From Marinitoga aeolica (GTDB lineage: Bacteria; Thermotogota; Thermotogae; Petrotogales; Petrotogaceae), in assembly GCF_029910535.1 (NCBI RefSeq), contig NZ_CP069362.1, positions 2,356,001-2,420,000 on the forward strand: a stretch of 64,000 nucleotides of DNA, written 5' to 3'. Below are positions 27,499-36,075 of this stretch, in pieces. Within the stretch, counting starts at the first letter, position 1. Every line of letters starts with the position of its first letter. A program made the translations under genes and the position numbers. The notes beneath the pieces were generated by a model. The model was not told the DNA's origin and did no database searches. It saw only the letters and a list, made by a program, of their open reading frames with translations.

Positions 27499-29102
27499 AT
27501 GAAGATTAATAATATGTTTCTAAAAAAGATTATAGATATAGTCGAGTACGGAAGTTTTTCAAAACCAATTGTGAATTATATTGAAAGTAATATTAACGAT
27601 ATTTCATTAAAATATTATATTTCTTTATTAAAATCAAAATGGGAGATGGATTTTTCTTCTGCTATTTACTATGCAAATAACTCTATTTCAACAACAACAA
27701 CAACAACAATACTAAAGGAACTTTCAAGATATGAACTTGTGTTGTTGTATTCAAGAATGAATAATTTTGATAAATCAAAAAAAGTTTTCAATACACTAAA
27801 AAATAATATAATCAATATTTCACCGTATGCAAGAAGAATAATTATACCTGGGTTAAAAGCCTTATCAGAGAAATTAAATCAAAATTTTGAGATTTTAAAA
27901 TGTTATGGTGATTTATATGAGGAAAGTTATGTTCAAAAAGCAATAATAGAATATTCAAAGGCCAGAAGATTATTGTCTGAAAAAAATATGATGAAGCTTA
28001 TAATAATTTTTTAAAAGGTTTTTCATATGCTAAAAAATTTAATCACCCTTCAATGATGTGTGCAGGTTTAAATTCTGCAACGTGGTGGATAAGGAATGAA
28101 GATAAGAAAAAAGCTTTAATTATTGCTAATTTACTGGAATATTATATTGGTTATTATTTCGATGATTTTAATTATATATCTAATTGGATTGATACTATTA
28201 TAAGTGTAAAAGAATTAAACAATGATATAAGAGTTTTTGGCCTTTTAGAAATTATACATAACGCTTTAATATTATTTCCGGATTTAAAAATACTTATTGA
28301 AAATATGCAATGCCCAGATTTTAAAATAGAAGAATATACACTAAATAAAAAATTGAATTATTTTATTTATAAAAAAAGTAAAAAAAGATTGAAAGGTAAA
28401 ACATTAAATGTTGTGGAATTAAAAAGATTTATTCAAAAATATGGTTTAACATATAAGAAAACATATCCATATGAAATAAAAAATGAATTATATAAAATAC
28501 ATATAAATAAAACTTTTAAAGAAAACATAATCAAATTTAAAAAGAAAAATAAAATAAAAATACAAGAATTATTTTTTGCAACATATTCATCATTAATAGA
28601 AAAACCATATTTTACAAAAAGTTGCATTTTAAAATTGGTTTTTGAAGGAGATAAAGATAAAATCATTAAATATTTCTCAAGTAATTATGAGAAAATGTAT
28701 TTTTTTAACTTAATGCTATCTGAATTTAAGGTTAAAGAAATTGAGAAAAGGATAATGAATCCTGATGATTTTGAAAAGATAAAACCTAATGTATCTCCAT
28801 TTTTTGTATCAAGAAAAAAACTCATCTTTAATCTTTTAAAAAATGCGAAAAATTTTAAAGAATTTATTCTTAAATATTTCGAACTCAACGAGGAAGAAAT
28901 AAGAACTTTTGATGTGTTTTTAAGAAATTGTGTTCGTTATGATATAATATGGCCAATTACGCCTTATCCTAAAGGAAAGGTTCGTGATTTTGCAATTAAA
29001 TATGGTCTTGGTCAAAAACGCGTTGCTTTAGGATATTATTCTTTTGAAGATGCTGAACGAAAACTTCTTGATTCTATTATTGAGAAGTTTTTAAGATTAT
29101 AA
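27499..29102 (+). pseudogene. TPR-like regulator/receptor gene, copy 2 (frameshifted)
   Basis: It carries the same seven-A run (27980-27986) and the same early stop as copy 1, while the rest is open to 29102. The region up to about residue 395 is identical to copy 1. Afterwards it agrees with copy 3 (SNYEKMYFF, KVKEIEKRIM) and then has its own segment PITPYPKGKVRDFAIKYGL before the shared KRVALGYYSFED. This mosaic shows recombination among copies. Function as for copy 1. Confidence 0.75.
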
Positions 29103-29237
29103 ACTTTATTAAGTTGCCTAAATTTTTTTGTGTAAATATTAATGGTCAAACTATTTTAGTAGATGGTGGATTGTCAAAATCTCCATTATAATAAAGTCCA
29201 TAAAAGAGACCATAAAAAATTTTGTGTAAATAAAAAT

Positions 29238-29276
29238 AAAACCCTTCTTATTTTACAATATCAAGAAGGGTTTTTT
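29238..29276 (+). terminator. Terminator after TPR copy 2
   Basis: AAAACCCTTCTT (29238-29249) pairs with AAGAAGGGTTTT (29263-29274), followed by more T. Confidence 0.85.
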
Positions 29277-29307
29277 CTGTTTTTAACAGCGTATTTATAA
29301 TTTAACT

Positions 29308-29484
29308 TCAATTTTTGTATTTCCATATGTTAATTATTGTTATTTTTAATAAAATATATCCTATAACAAACCAGAATATAGCATTTAATGCTGAAACTGA
29401 TGCTGATATTCCCGATAATGTCATTGTTTGAATTAATAAAAATATAAATATAATTGAGAATTTATACAAAAACGAACTATTCAT
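29308..29484 (-). CDS. Small membrane protein at the end of RiPP operon C2 (58 aa)
   Basis: ATG 29484 overlaps the ATPase stop as ATGA, so translation is coupled. The 58-residue product has two hydrophobic segments (about residues 7-24 and 33-51) and a basic end, NIWKYKN. No family is recognised. As the last gene of the precursor/ABC-2 set it may be an immunity peptide or an accessory of the pump; this is inferred only from position. Confidence 0.6.
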   Translation of the reverse strand: MNSSFLYKFSIIFIFLLIQTMTLSGISASVSALNAIFWFVIGYILLKITIINIWKYKN

Positions 29485-30203
29485 TTTATTAATTCCAGTA
29501 ATCTTTCTTCATTTTTTCTCGTTGTTTTTTCCAGTAATTCTTCTGTTTTTATGTCTGCTGTTATTTCTCCTTTTTTTAATACCACTATTCTATCGGTTTT
29601 CTCTATTTCACTTACATCATGACTTGCTAATATTATTGTTTTTCCATTTTTGGATAATTCTTCCATCATTTCATATATTTTCATCTTTGTTTCTATATCC
29701 ACTCCATTTGTCGGTTCATCTAATAAATATATTTCCGCTTCTTTTATTAATGCTCTTGCTAAATTTAATCTTCTTTTCATTCCTGTTGATGCTTCCATAT
29801 ATTTGATTTTTCTGTTTTCATATAACCCCATCTCTTTTAATCCCTTTTCTACTTTCTTTTTTAATTCTTTTCCTGTTAGATTATTTAACATTCCAAAAAA
29901 ATTTAAATTTTCTTCTAAATTCAATCTATAGTAAAATGACCTTTCATTTGATGTTGCTATTGATATTAATTTTTTTATTTGTTTTGATTCTTTTTTTATG
30001 TCATATTCTTTTATTTTTATTTCACCGTCATCTGGTATTATAAACATCCCTATTGTTTTTATTAATGTTGTTTTTCCTGCTCCATTTGAGCCGAATATTG
30101 TTACTTTTTCTCCTCTGTTTATTGTAAGATTTATGTTTTTTAATGCTTTTATCCCATTTTTGTATATCTTTGTCAGATTTTTTATTTCTATTATTTTTTC
30201 CAT
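29481..30203 (-). CDS. ABC-2 type transporter ATPase of operon C2
   Basis: A 240-residue stand-alone ATPase with Walker A GSNGAGKTT, an unusual signature EASTGMKRRLNLA, Walker B IYLLDEPTNGVD and SHDVSE. The TGMKRR signature is typical of ABC-2 drug and bacteriocin-immunity pumps (DrrA/BcrA type). It pairs with the permease 11 bases upstream. A role in export or self-protection against peptide C2 is likely. Confidence 0.86.
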   Translation of the reverse strand: MEKIIEIKNLTKIYKNGIKALKNINLTINRGEKVTIFGSNGAGKTTLIKTIGMFIIPDDGEIKIKEYDIKKESKQIKKLISIATSNERSFYYRLNLEENLNFFGMLNNLTGKELKKKVEKGLKEMGLYENRKIKYMEASTGMKRRLNLARALIKEAEIYLLDEPTNGVDIETKMKIYEMMEELSKNGKTIILASHDVSEIEKTDRIVVLKKGEITADIKTEELLEKTTRKNEERLLELIK

Positions 30204-30214
30204 TTTTTCACATC

Positions 30215-31027
30215 CTAATATTGCGATATTGTGCCATATTTTCTTGCTTTATCAAAACTGTTTTTAAACCAGTACATTCCTATTGGTAATATTATTATTG
30301 TCATTATAATCAATATTATTATATCCTCTTTTATTTGGTATAAAGTATATCCATTTATTAATGTTTTTCTCAATCCATCCATTGCATATGTTGTTGGTAA
30401 TATATAAGATATACCTCTTAACCATTTTGGTAATATTTCTACTGGATAATATATACCAGAAAACATTCCTGTTAAGAATGAATATACCCAGCTCACAGGA
30501 TCACCTTTTTTTGTTATTACAATAAATCCTGCACTTAATAATCCTATTCCACTTAAACTTATCATTGTTATTATTAATAATATTATTGAAGATATTATAT
30601 TCATTTTTATTTCTACATCAAATGTATATATTAAAAATACAAATACTATTCCAGTATTTAATATTGTAAATATCAATTTTGAGAATATAGTGTATATAAA
30701 CACTTCCCATAATGGTGTTTCAGATAGAAGCAGGTATTCTATTGTCCCCATTACCTGCTCCTGTCTTATTACACTTTTAAATGTTGTTAGAGAGAGAGTA
30801 GTATAACTCATAAATACGCTTCCAGATATGAAATATGCAAGAATATTTCCCCCATATTGTTCAATCATTGGAAAGTAATTACCCTGAGCTATGAACCTTC
30901 CCATGAATCCAAATTGTAATAATCCCAAGAATCCACTGAGTATTCCCAGTACTGCTTGTGTTTTATAACTTTTCCATATGAGTATGTCTCTACCTAAAAA
31001 ATATAGAAATTTTTTTATTGTTTTCAT
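30215..31027 (-). CDS. ABC-2 type permease of operon C2
   Basis: A 270-residue integral membrane protein with about six helices and the ABC-2 family segment SWVYSFLTGMFSGIYYPVEILP followed by LPTTYAMDGLRK, as in DrrB-type permeases. It starts three bases after the stop of precursor C2 and is followed by its ATPase, so precursor and pump form one transcript. Confidence 0.84.
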   Translation of the reverse strand: MKTIKKFLYFLGRDILIWKSYKTQAVLGILSGFLGLLQFGFMGRFIAQGNYFPMIEQYGGNILAYFISGSVFMSYTTLSLTTFKSVIRQEQVMGTIEYLLLSETPLWEVFIYTIFSKLIFTILNTGIVFVFLIYTFDVEIKMNIISSIILLIITMISLSGIGLLSAGFIVITKKGDPVSWVYSFLTGMFSGIYYPVEILPKWLRGISYILPTTYAMDGLRKTLINGYTLYQIKEDIIILIIMTIIILPIGMYWFKNSFDKARKYGTISQY

Positions 31028-31030
31028 GAC

Positions 31031-31192
31031 TTAAGAATCACACCAATCCCAGAACCCTTTATCTTCTCCTTTGCATTTAGCATTTTGTTCACATCCTTGA
31101 TTACTACATTCATCACAGTTTTCTACTTTATCTTTTCCAAAATCACAAAATGAAAATAAACTTTCTTCTTTTGGTTCATTTACGAATTCCAT
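31031..31192 (-). CDS. RiPP precursor peptide C2 (53 aa)
   Basis: ATG 31192 overlaps the end of the upstream maturase gene, with GGGAGGCG before it. The acidic 53-residue product has six cysteines (C16, C26, C29, C34, C40, C51) within SFCDFGKDKVENCDECSN, QGCEQNAKCKGEDK and WDWCDS. Several cysteines are followed within one to three residues by Asp or Glu, compatible with ranthipeptide-type thioether formation. Two radical SAM genes lie directly upstream, and an ABC-2 pump downstream. Confidence 0.78.
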   Translation of the reverse strand: MEFVNEPKEESLFSFCDFGKDKVENCDECSNQGCEQNAKCKGEDKGFWDWCDS

Positions 31193-32516
31193 TTTTTCGC
31201 CTCCCATATGTTTTTTCTGTTAATAATATCATTTCTTCTAAATTATATTTTATTGGAAGACATCTTTCCCTTCCGTATTCTATTACACTATATTTTTCTG
31301 CTAATACTTTACCCAATATACATCCTCCCATACAATACGGTAACACTTTACAACTTTTACATTCTTCATCAAATGGATCTATTGCGAGCCATATGTTTTT
31401 TCTGTAGTTTAATTTCATTTTACCATTTTCTTTTAATTCGCCAATTTCTTTTGAAATACCACCAATTTCTCCCCAACATTTGTATAATTTCCCATCTGCA
31501 TCTATTACTAATGAATTTATACTTGTCGCATCACATCTTGCTTGATTTATTTTTAAAAATGGATTGAAATTATAGTAATCTATCTTTTCTATTATATAAT
31601 TATATAATTCACTTTCTATTTTGGCGAATTCTTTTAATGTGAATGATTTCAATTTTTTATTATCTCCCATTTCACCCTGTCTTAAATCTATTTCCACCTT
31701 TAATCTATCTTCAGATATTTTATCTATTAATCTTTTTATACTTTCTATATTGTGTGGAAATACATTAATTCTTATTTTTACAAAAATTTCTTTTGATGCA
31801 TTTTTTATATTTTCATATATTCTTTTAAATGTTCCTTTTCCATTTTTTAATAATCTTAATTTATTGTGTTCTTCTTCTGTTCCATCCAGCGTTATTATTA
31901 ATTTTTTTATTCCAGAATCTTTCAGTTCTTTTATGGTCATTTTATCAAGTAAATATCCATTTGTTATAATAAATGCATCATATTCCACTTTTTCTTTTTC
32001 ACAAATCTTTTTTATTTTTTCGCTTAATTTTTTAATTTTTTCTTTTTCTAATAGCGGCTCTCCACCCCAAAAAGTTACACTAAATATTTTTGGCTTTTTT
32101 TCTTCTATTTTTTCTTTTACCAGTGTTATTATTGAGTCTATTGTATTTTCCTTTATATTGTTTATCTTAAAAGGTTTTATGCTTATTTCTTTTGCCTGGT
32201 TTTGATAACAATATTTACAATTAAAATTACAATTGGTTGTCATTGTCACTGTTAAATGAAAATAATCGTTTGAAAATTGAAATTTTTTATATTTTGCTAT
32301 TATGTCGCTTAATTCGTCTTTATCATCTTCTATTATAAATCCACCTTTTTTAAGTATTTCTATATCCTTATCAATTTTTATTTTGCCTGATAATATTTTT
32401 TTTATTTTATCGACATTTTTCTTTTCTACTTTCAATATTGCATTGGTCATTCCATTAAAAAGAAGAAGACTACCGTCTTCTTTTTCAATTAACGTATTAT
32501 ACTGAGATGATTTCAT
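31176..32516 (-). CDS. Radical SAM/SPASM peptide maturase C2b
   Basis: A 446-residue enzyme with CNFNCKYC (C96, C100, C103), VTFWGGEPLLEK and SPASM cysteines in RCDATSIN, LYKCWGEIGG, ECKSCKVLPYCMGGCILG and RERCLPI. The first 75 residues (LLLFNGMTNAILKV, LKKGGFIIEDDKDE) form an N-terminal domain shared with maturases C2a and D, probably for leader recognition. It overlaps C2a by four bases and the precursor by 17 bases. Confidence 0.89.
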   Translation of the reverse strand: MKSSQYNTLIEKEDGSLLLFNGMTNAILKVEKKNVDKIKKILSGKIKIDKDIEILKKGGFIIEDDKDELSDIIAKYKKFQFSNDYFHLTVTMTTNCNFNCKYCYQNQAKEISIKPFKINNIKENTIDSIITLVKEKIEEKKPKIFSVTFWGGEPLLEKEKIKKLSEKIKKICEKEKVEYDAFIITNGYLLDKMTIKELKDSGIKKLIITLDGTEEEHNKLRLLKNGKGTFKRIYENIKNASKEIFVKIRINVFPHNIESIKRLIDKISEDRLKVEIDLRQGEMGDNKKLKSFTLKEFAKIESELYNYIIEKIDYYNFNPFLKINQARCDATSINSLVIDADGKLYKCWGEIGGISKEIGELKENGKMKLNYRKNIWLAIDPFDEECKSCKVLPYCMGGCILGKVLAEKYSVIEYGRERCLPIKYNLEEMILLTEKTYGRRKNGIRK

Positions 32517-33817
32517 TTAACCACCATCTTTTTCTCAAATTTTTTTACTCTATACCATAATTTTATAAAACTTTCTGTTTCTTTTTTTTCTTCAGGACAA
32601 CCTTTGCTTCCGCGAAGTGCAGCATTTCTACATCCACCATGACATAAAGGCAATATTTTGCATTCTTTACAATTTTTATCTTCATATCCATTATAACTAT
32701 GCCATTTTAACTGTTTTTTTGTTTCTAATTTTATTTTTCCATTTTCTATTTTCCCCATTTCCATTCCTTCTTCTACTGCAACTGTACATGGATATATTTC
32801 CCCTTCTGGACCAATTACCATATTATATACATTATCAAATTCGCAATACATATCTCCATTTAATATTGGTAACATTACTTTAAATCCTCTATTTATTGCC
32901 ATTTCATATAATTTTGAGAGTTTTGTAAATGAATTTTCTTTTCTGAAATCTCTGACGTGTATATGAAATTCTTCATTCCTTTCTGATGCTTGGAATATCC
33001 ATCTAAAATATATTTTCATTCTTTCTTTTGGAAACTTCTCTAAATAATCAAATAATTTCTCTATTTTTTCATAATTTTCAGGACCTACATTTACTCTTAT
33101 TGATATATTTGTTTCTTTTGTATTTTCAAATAACGTTTCTATTCCTTCTATTATTTTTTTAAATGTTTTTCCTCCACCAACTAATGGTCGATATTTATCG
33201 TGTGTTTCTTCTATTCCATCAAGAGTTATCTGAACATTTTTTATTTTTAATTCATCAAATTTTGATATATCTATATAATTCAATAAATATCCATTTGATG
33301 ACATTGATGAAAACAGTTCTGCTTCACTTTCATCTATTATTTTTTTATTTATATATTCAATGACTTTGAAGTTCATCAATGGTTCTCCACCAAACCAACC
33401 TATTGATATTATTTTTTTATTCTTGCTTATGTTGATAATATAATCTGCTATTTCTTCTGCTTTTTCTATTGTCATTATTTTATTTCTTTTTGTTTCATAA
33501 CAATATACACAATCAAAATTGCATTGGAAAGTTGGAATTATTGTAAACGTCGCTCGAGAATTATCAAATCGCGCTCTATAATTTCTCATTTTTATTTCTT
33601 CATATTCATTATAATCTTTTTCTATAATATATCCACCATATTTTAATTGTTCAAATAATTCATCATCAACTATATTCCCTTTTAATATTTCTTTTATTTT
33701 TTGAACATTTTCACGTTTTACTTCAGCTATTGCTCCTGTTCTTAAGTTAACTAATACCGGAACTTTATCTATTTCTAAAAAGTAATTGTAATATGATTCT
33801 TTATACATTTTTTCCAC
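32513..33817 (-). CDS. Radical SAM/SPASM peptide maturase C2a
   Basis: A 434-residue paralogue of C2b with CNFDCVYC (C99, C103, C106), IGWFGGEPLMNF, and SPASM motifs DMYCEFDN, IYPCTVAVEE, NCKECKILPLCHGGCRNAA and KGCPEEKK. The N-terminal domain (VLVNLRTGAIAEVKRENV, YGGYIIEKD) matches that of C2b. Two different maturases for one precursor may install different links or act in sequence. It is the first gene of operon C2, preceded by a 270-base gap that must hold its promoter. Confidence 0.89.
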   Translation of the reverse strand: MEKMYKESYYNYFLEIDKVPVLVNLRTGAIAEVKRENVQKIKEILKGNIVDDELFEQLKYGGYIIEKDYNEYEEIKMRNYRARFDNSRATFTIIPTFQCNFDCVYCYETKRNKIMTIEKAEEIADYIINISKNKKIISIGWFGGEPLMNFKVIEYINKKIIDESEAELFSSMSSNGYLLNYIDISKFDELKIKNVQITLDGIEETHDKYRPLVGGGKTFKKIIEGIETLFENTKETNISIRVNVGPENYEKIEKLFDYLEKFPKERMKIYFRWIFQASERNEEFHIHVRDFRKENSFTKLSKLYEMAINRGFKVMLPILNGDMYCEFDNVYNMVIGPEGEIYPCTVAVEEGMEMGKIENGKIKLETKKQLKWHSYNGYEDKNCKECKILPLCHGGCRNAALRGSKGCPEEKKETESFIKLWYRVKKFEKKMVVK

Positions 33818-34091
33818 CTGCTATTATAAAGATTTAGTTTTTATTTATTAATTATAATAATTTTAACAAAGAATATATATAATATAAATAACGTTAATGT
33901 AAATTTCTCTTTTCTTAAATTTAATAATTTTACTTATTTATTTTATCAAATGATATGTTTTTATTGTTAATTATTTAATTTATATTATACAATATTTGAT
34001 ATATTCTCTTTGTGAATGAGGTTAAGAAAATTCAGGAACTTTTTTGTGTCCATTTACAAATTCTATATGTTTTTACTAATATCTTTCTAAT
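33818..34091. other. Gap between operons C1 and C2
   Basis: No gene is evident. On the minus strand there are several TATAAT-like boxes (for example within ATTGTATAATATAAAT) that could start operon C2, but I cannot choose among them. A stretch near 34045-34066, TTTTTTGTGTCCATTTACAA, may be a remnant end of an insertion element. Confidence 0.4.
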
Positions 34092-34844
34092 CTAATATTT
34101 TGGTTCATATTTTCTGAAAAATAGATATCCTATTATAAATACTGTTGTTGCCATTAATAATGGTATTATTATTTTCCACAAACTAAGATACATTATAAAT
34201 TCTATTCCTTTTGAAGATATTAATTTTCTTGTCATTATATATACAAAATTTAATGGATGATATATTTTATTTTGAACTGGCAATAGGAAATAACTATATA
34301 TTACAAATAATGATATTATTATTGAAAAGAGGTTATTTTTTACAATTACATATATCATCATTCCTAATAATGCAGTAAATAATATTGCTATTTCATAGTT
34401 TAAGTAGGCTACTATTGTTAATGACATCCCTTTTGTATCGGGTTTTCCAATTACTATCATATAGTAATATGTTAATATTATTAGATTATATATACTATAC
34501 AATGTTGTTATCCAGAATAATGATATTGATTTTTTTATGTAGAATTTTAATCTTGTGTTTTCCATGAATATATATGTGTATAATCTGCTTTCTGTTATTT
34601 CATGTAATATTTTTATTCCAAGTATTATTGCTATTAATTGTATTAATCCCATAAAGTTCCACATTGATCCAAAGTATTTTGCTGCTATTATGGATATTGA
34701 TGGTTTTCCATAATACCCCCTTGCTATCATATAAACTATACCTTTGGCTCTTATTGTTGAAAAGAAATAGTATATTATTAATGATGCTATAAAAAATTTA
34801 TCTTTTTTTATCTTTTGTATTTCTGCTTTAATCATTTTTTCCAT
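34092..34844 (-). CDS. ABC-2 type permease of operon C1
   Basis: A 250-residue integral membrane protein with about six hydrophobic helices; the first begins at FFIASLIIYYFF and later ones include IQLIAIILGIKIL and ILFTALLGMMIYVIV. It overlaps its ATPase gene by 17 bases. It is probably the channel of the pump for peptide C1 or its immunity. Confidence 0.8.
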   Translation of the reverse strand: MEKMIKAEIQKIKKDKFFIASLIIYYFFSTIRAKGIVYMIARGYYGKPSISIIAAKYFGSMWNFMGLIQLIAIILGIKILHEITESRLYTYIFMENTRLKFYIKKSISLFWITTLYSIYNLIILTYYYMIVIGKPDTKGMSLTIVAYLNYEIAILFTALLGMMIYVIVKNNLFSIIISLFVIYSYFLLPVQNKIYHPLNFVYIMTRKLISSKGIEFIMYLSLWKIIIPLLMATTVFIIGYLFFRKYEPKY

Positions 34845-35673
34845 CCCCTGATGATATTTTTATAAATGTTTTTTCCAGGATAGATGTATTTTTTTCTATA
34901 TCTTTTATTCTTACTCCATATTGCGTAAGTTTTTTCAATGTTTGTATTATATTGTTGCTTTTTATTATTGTTTTACCCTCTTCTATTTTGTATTCTAACC
35001 ATTCGGGATATTTCTGTGTTTCTGTATATATTATATATTCATCATTTTTTTTAAATTCATCTTTTGATAAGATTTTTTTTATTTTTCCATCATGTAATAT
35101 ACCTACTCTGTCTGCCATTTCTTTTGCTTCTGATAATACATGAGTGCTTATTATTATACTTTTTCCTCTTTCTTTTAAATCTTCCATTAATTTAATGAAG
35201 TTTTTTCTTTCTATTGGGTCCAATCCTTCTGTTGGTTCATCAAATATGTATATATCTGGATCTATTAATAGTAATATTGAAACCGCAAGCCTTTTTTTCA
35301 TTCCTGTTGAATATTTACCAACTTTCTTTTTTGCATGTTGTTGTATTCCCGTTATTTTTAAATATTTATCCATACTTTCTTTGTTTATTTTTTTATATAT
35401 TGATGATGTTATATATTTTATGTTTTCGTATGCATTCATATTTTTCATAAATTGTGGTTCTTCTACAAAACCCAATAGTTTTTTGCCTTTTTTTATTTTT
35501 ATTTCACCTTCATCTGGATTATATACTTTTGTTAATATATAAAATAGTGTTGATTTCCCTGCTCCATTTTCTCCTAATATTACAAATTTTTCCTCTTCTT
35601 TTACATCAAAGTTTATTCCTTTTAAAACTTCTTTTTCTTTAAACTTCTTTTTTATGTTTTTTATATCTATCAT
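34828..35673 (-). CDS. ABC-2 type transporter ATPase of operon C1
   Basis: A 281-residue ATPase with Walker A GENGAGKST, signature KYSTGMKKRLAVS, Walker B IYIFDEPTEGLD and STHVLSEA. After the ATPase core, a C-terminal extension of about 70 residues follows, as in BcrA/NatA-type ATPases. It is encoded downstream of precursor C1 and directly upstream of its permease. The STGMKKR signature suggests a bacteriocin-type export or immunity pump. Confidence 0.86.
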   Translation of the reverse strand: MIDIKNIKKKFKEKEVLKGINFDVKEEEKFVILGENGAGKSTLFYILTKVYNPDEGEIKIKKGKKLLGFVEEPQFMKNMNAYENIKYITSSIYKKINKESMDKYLKITGIQQHAKKKVGKYSTGMKKRLAVSILLLIDPDIYIFDEPTEGLDPIERKNFIKLMEDLKERGKSIIISTHVLSEAKEMADRVGILHDGKIKKILSKDEFKKNDEYIIYTETQKYPEWLEYKIEEGKTIIKSNNIIQTLKKLTQYGVRIKDIEKNTSILEKTFIKISSGDGKND

Positions 35674-35779
35674 TTTTTCACCACCAATTTCAACACTTTT
35701 TATATTTTGTATTTCTAAATATTTTATGTTAAAATTATAATGTTTTTTAAAGTTTTTAATAAAAAATATCCATAGGGTT

Positions 35780-36055
35780 GTGGCTGGAAAAGTAAGTTTA
35801 TTATTCTGGAATATCTATATTATTACCAGTGCAGTGATCAACAACACACCAATCGGCATCATTACAATCTCCTAAGTCAATAATCGTGCACCAATCAGGT
35901 GCAGGGCTACAATTTCCACCATCATAACCTGAACAATAATCAAAAGGAAGAGTACAATCACTATTCAAAGAATTCTTAGTTGTTCCATTAATAACCTTTA
36001 TATGTTTCATAATATATCAACCTCCATTTAAAACTTGCTTTTCTTTTCCAGCCAC
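35780..36055. repeat. Inverted repeats flanking precursor gene C1
   Basis: GTGGCTGGAAAAGTAAGTTT at 35780-35799 is the inverse of 36031-36055, differing by one base and an extra CTTTT. The arms enclose exactly the precursor gene and its ribosome binding site. In RNA they could pair across the whole gene; in DNA they could be ends of an invertible or exchangeable cassette. Confidence 0.75.
35801..36010 (-). CDS. RiPP precursor peptide C1 (69 aa, seven cysteines)
   Basis: ATG 36010 follows GGAGG. A short basic leader (KHIKVINGTTKN) precedes a core with seven cysteines at 19, 26, 34, 41, 49, 55 and 60, spaced four to seven residues apart. Three fit C-x3-D (CSGYD, CTIID, CNDAD) and the others have Asp two to five residues later. 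C-x3-D repeats are the substrate pattern of freyrasin-type ranthipeptide synthases, which link Cys sulfur to the beta carbon of Asp. The repeats PDWC and ADWC suggest internal duplication. It sits between maturase C1 and an ABC-2 pump. Confidence 0.82.
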   Translation of the reverse strand: MKHIKVINGTTKNSLNSDCTLPFDYCSGYDGGNCSPAPDWCTIIDLGDCNDADWCVVDHCTGNNIDIPE

Positions 36056-36075
36056 AGAATTTAAAATTCATATTT

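Larger units (their letters stand above)
27011..28682. repeat. Long direct repeat, copy 2 (with 20722-22393)
   Basis: Copy 2 of the block described at 20722. Past 28682 the two TPR genes diverge by substitutions and end in different C-termini, which marks the edge of the duplicated or converted tract. Confidence 0.9.

Noticed and set aside
20722-28682. Repeats as a possible CRISPR array or insertion sequence
   Set aside because: The repeats are two long gene-bearing blocks with no short spaced repeats, and no transposase is present.
29125-29235. Twice TTTTGTGTAAAT near the end of TPR copy 2, suggesting IS256-type ends
   Set aside because: The motif is short, in direct orientation, also near copy 1, and there is no transposase; evidence is too weak for a mobile element.
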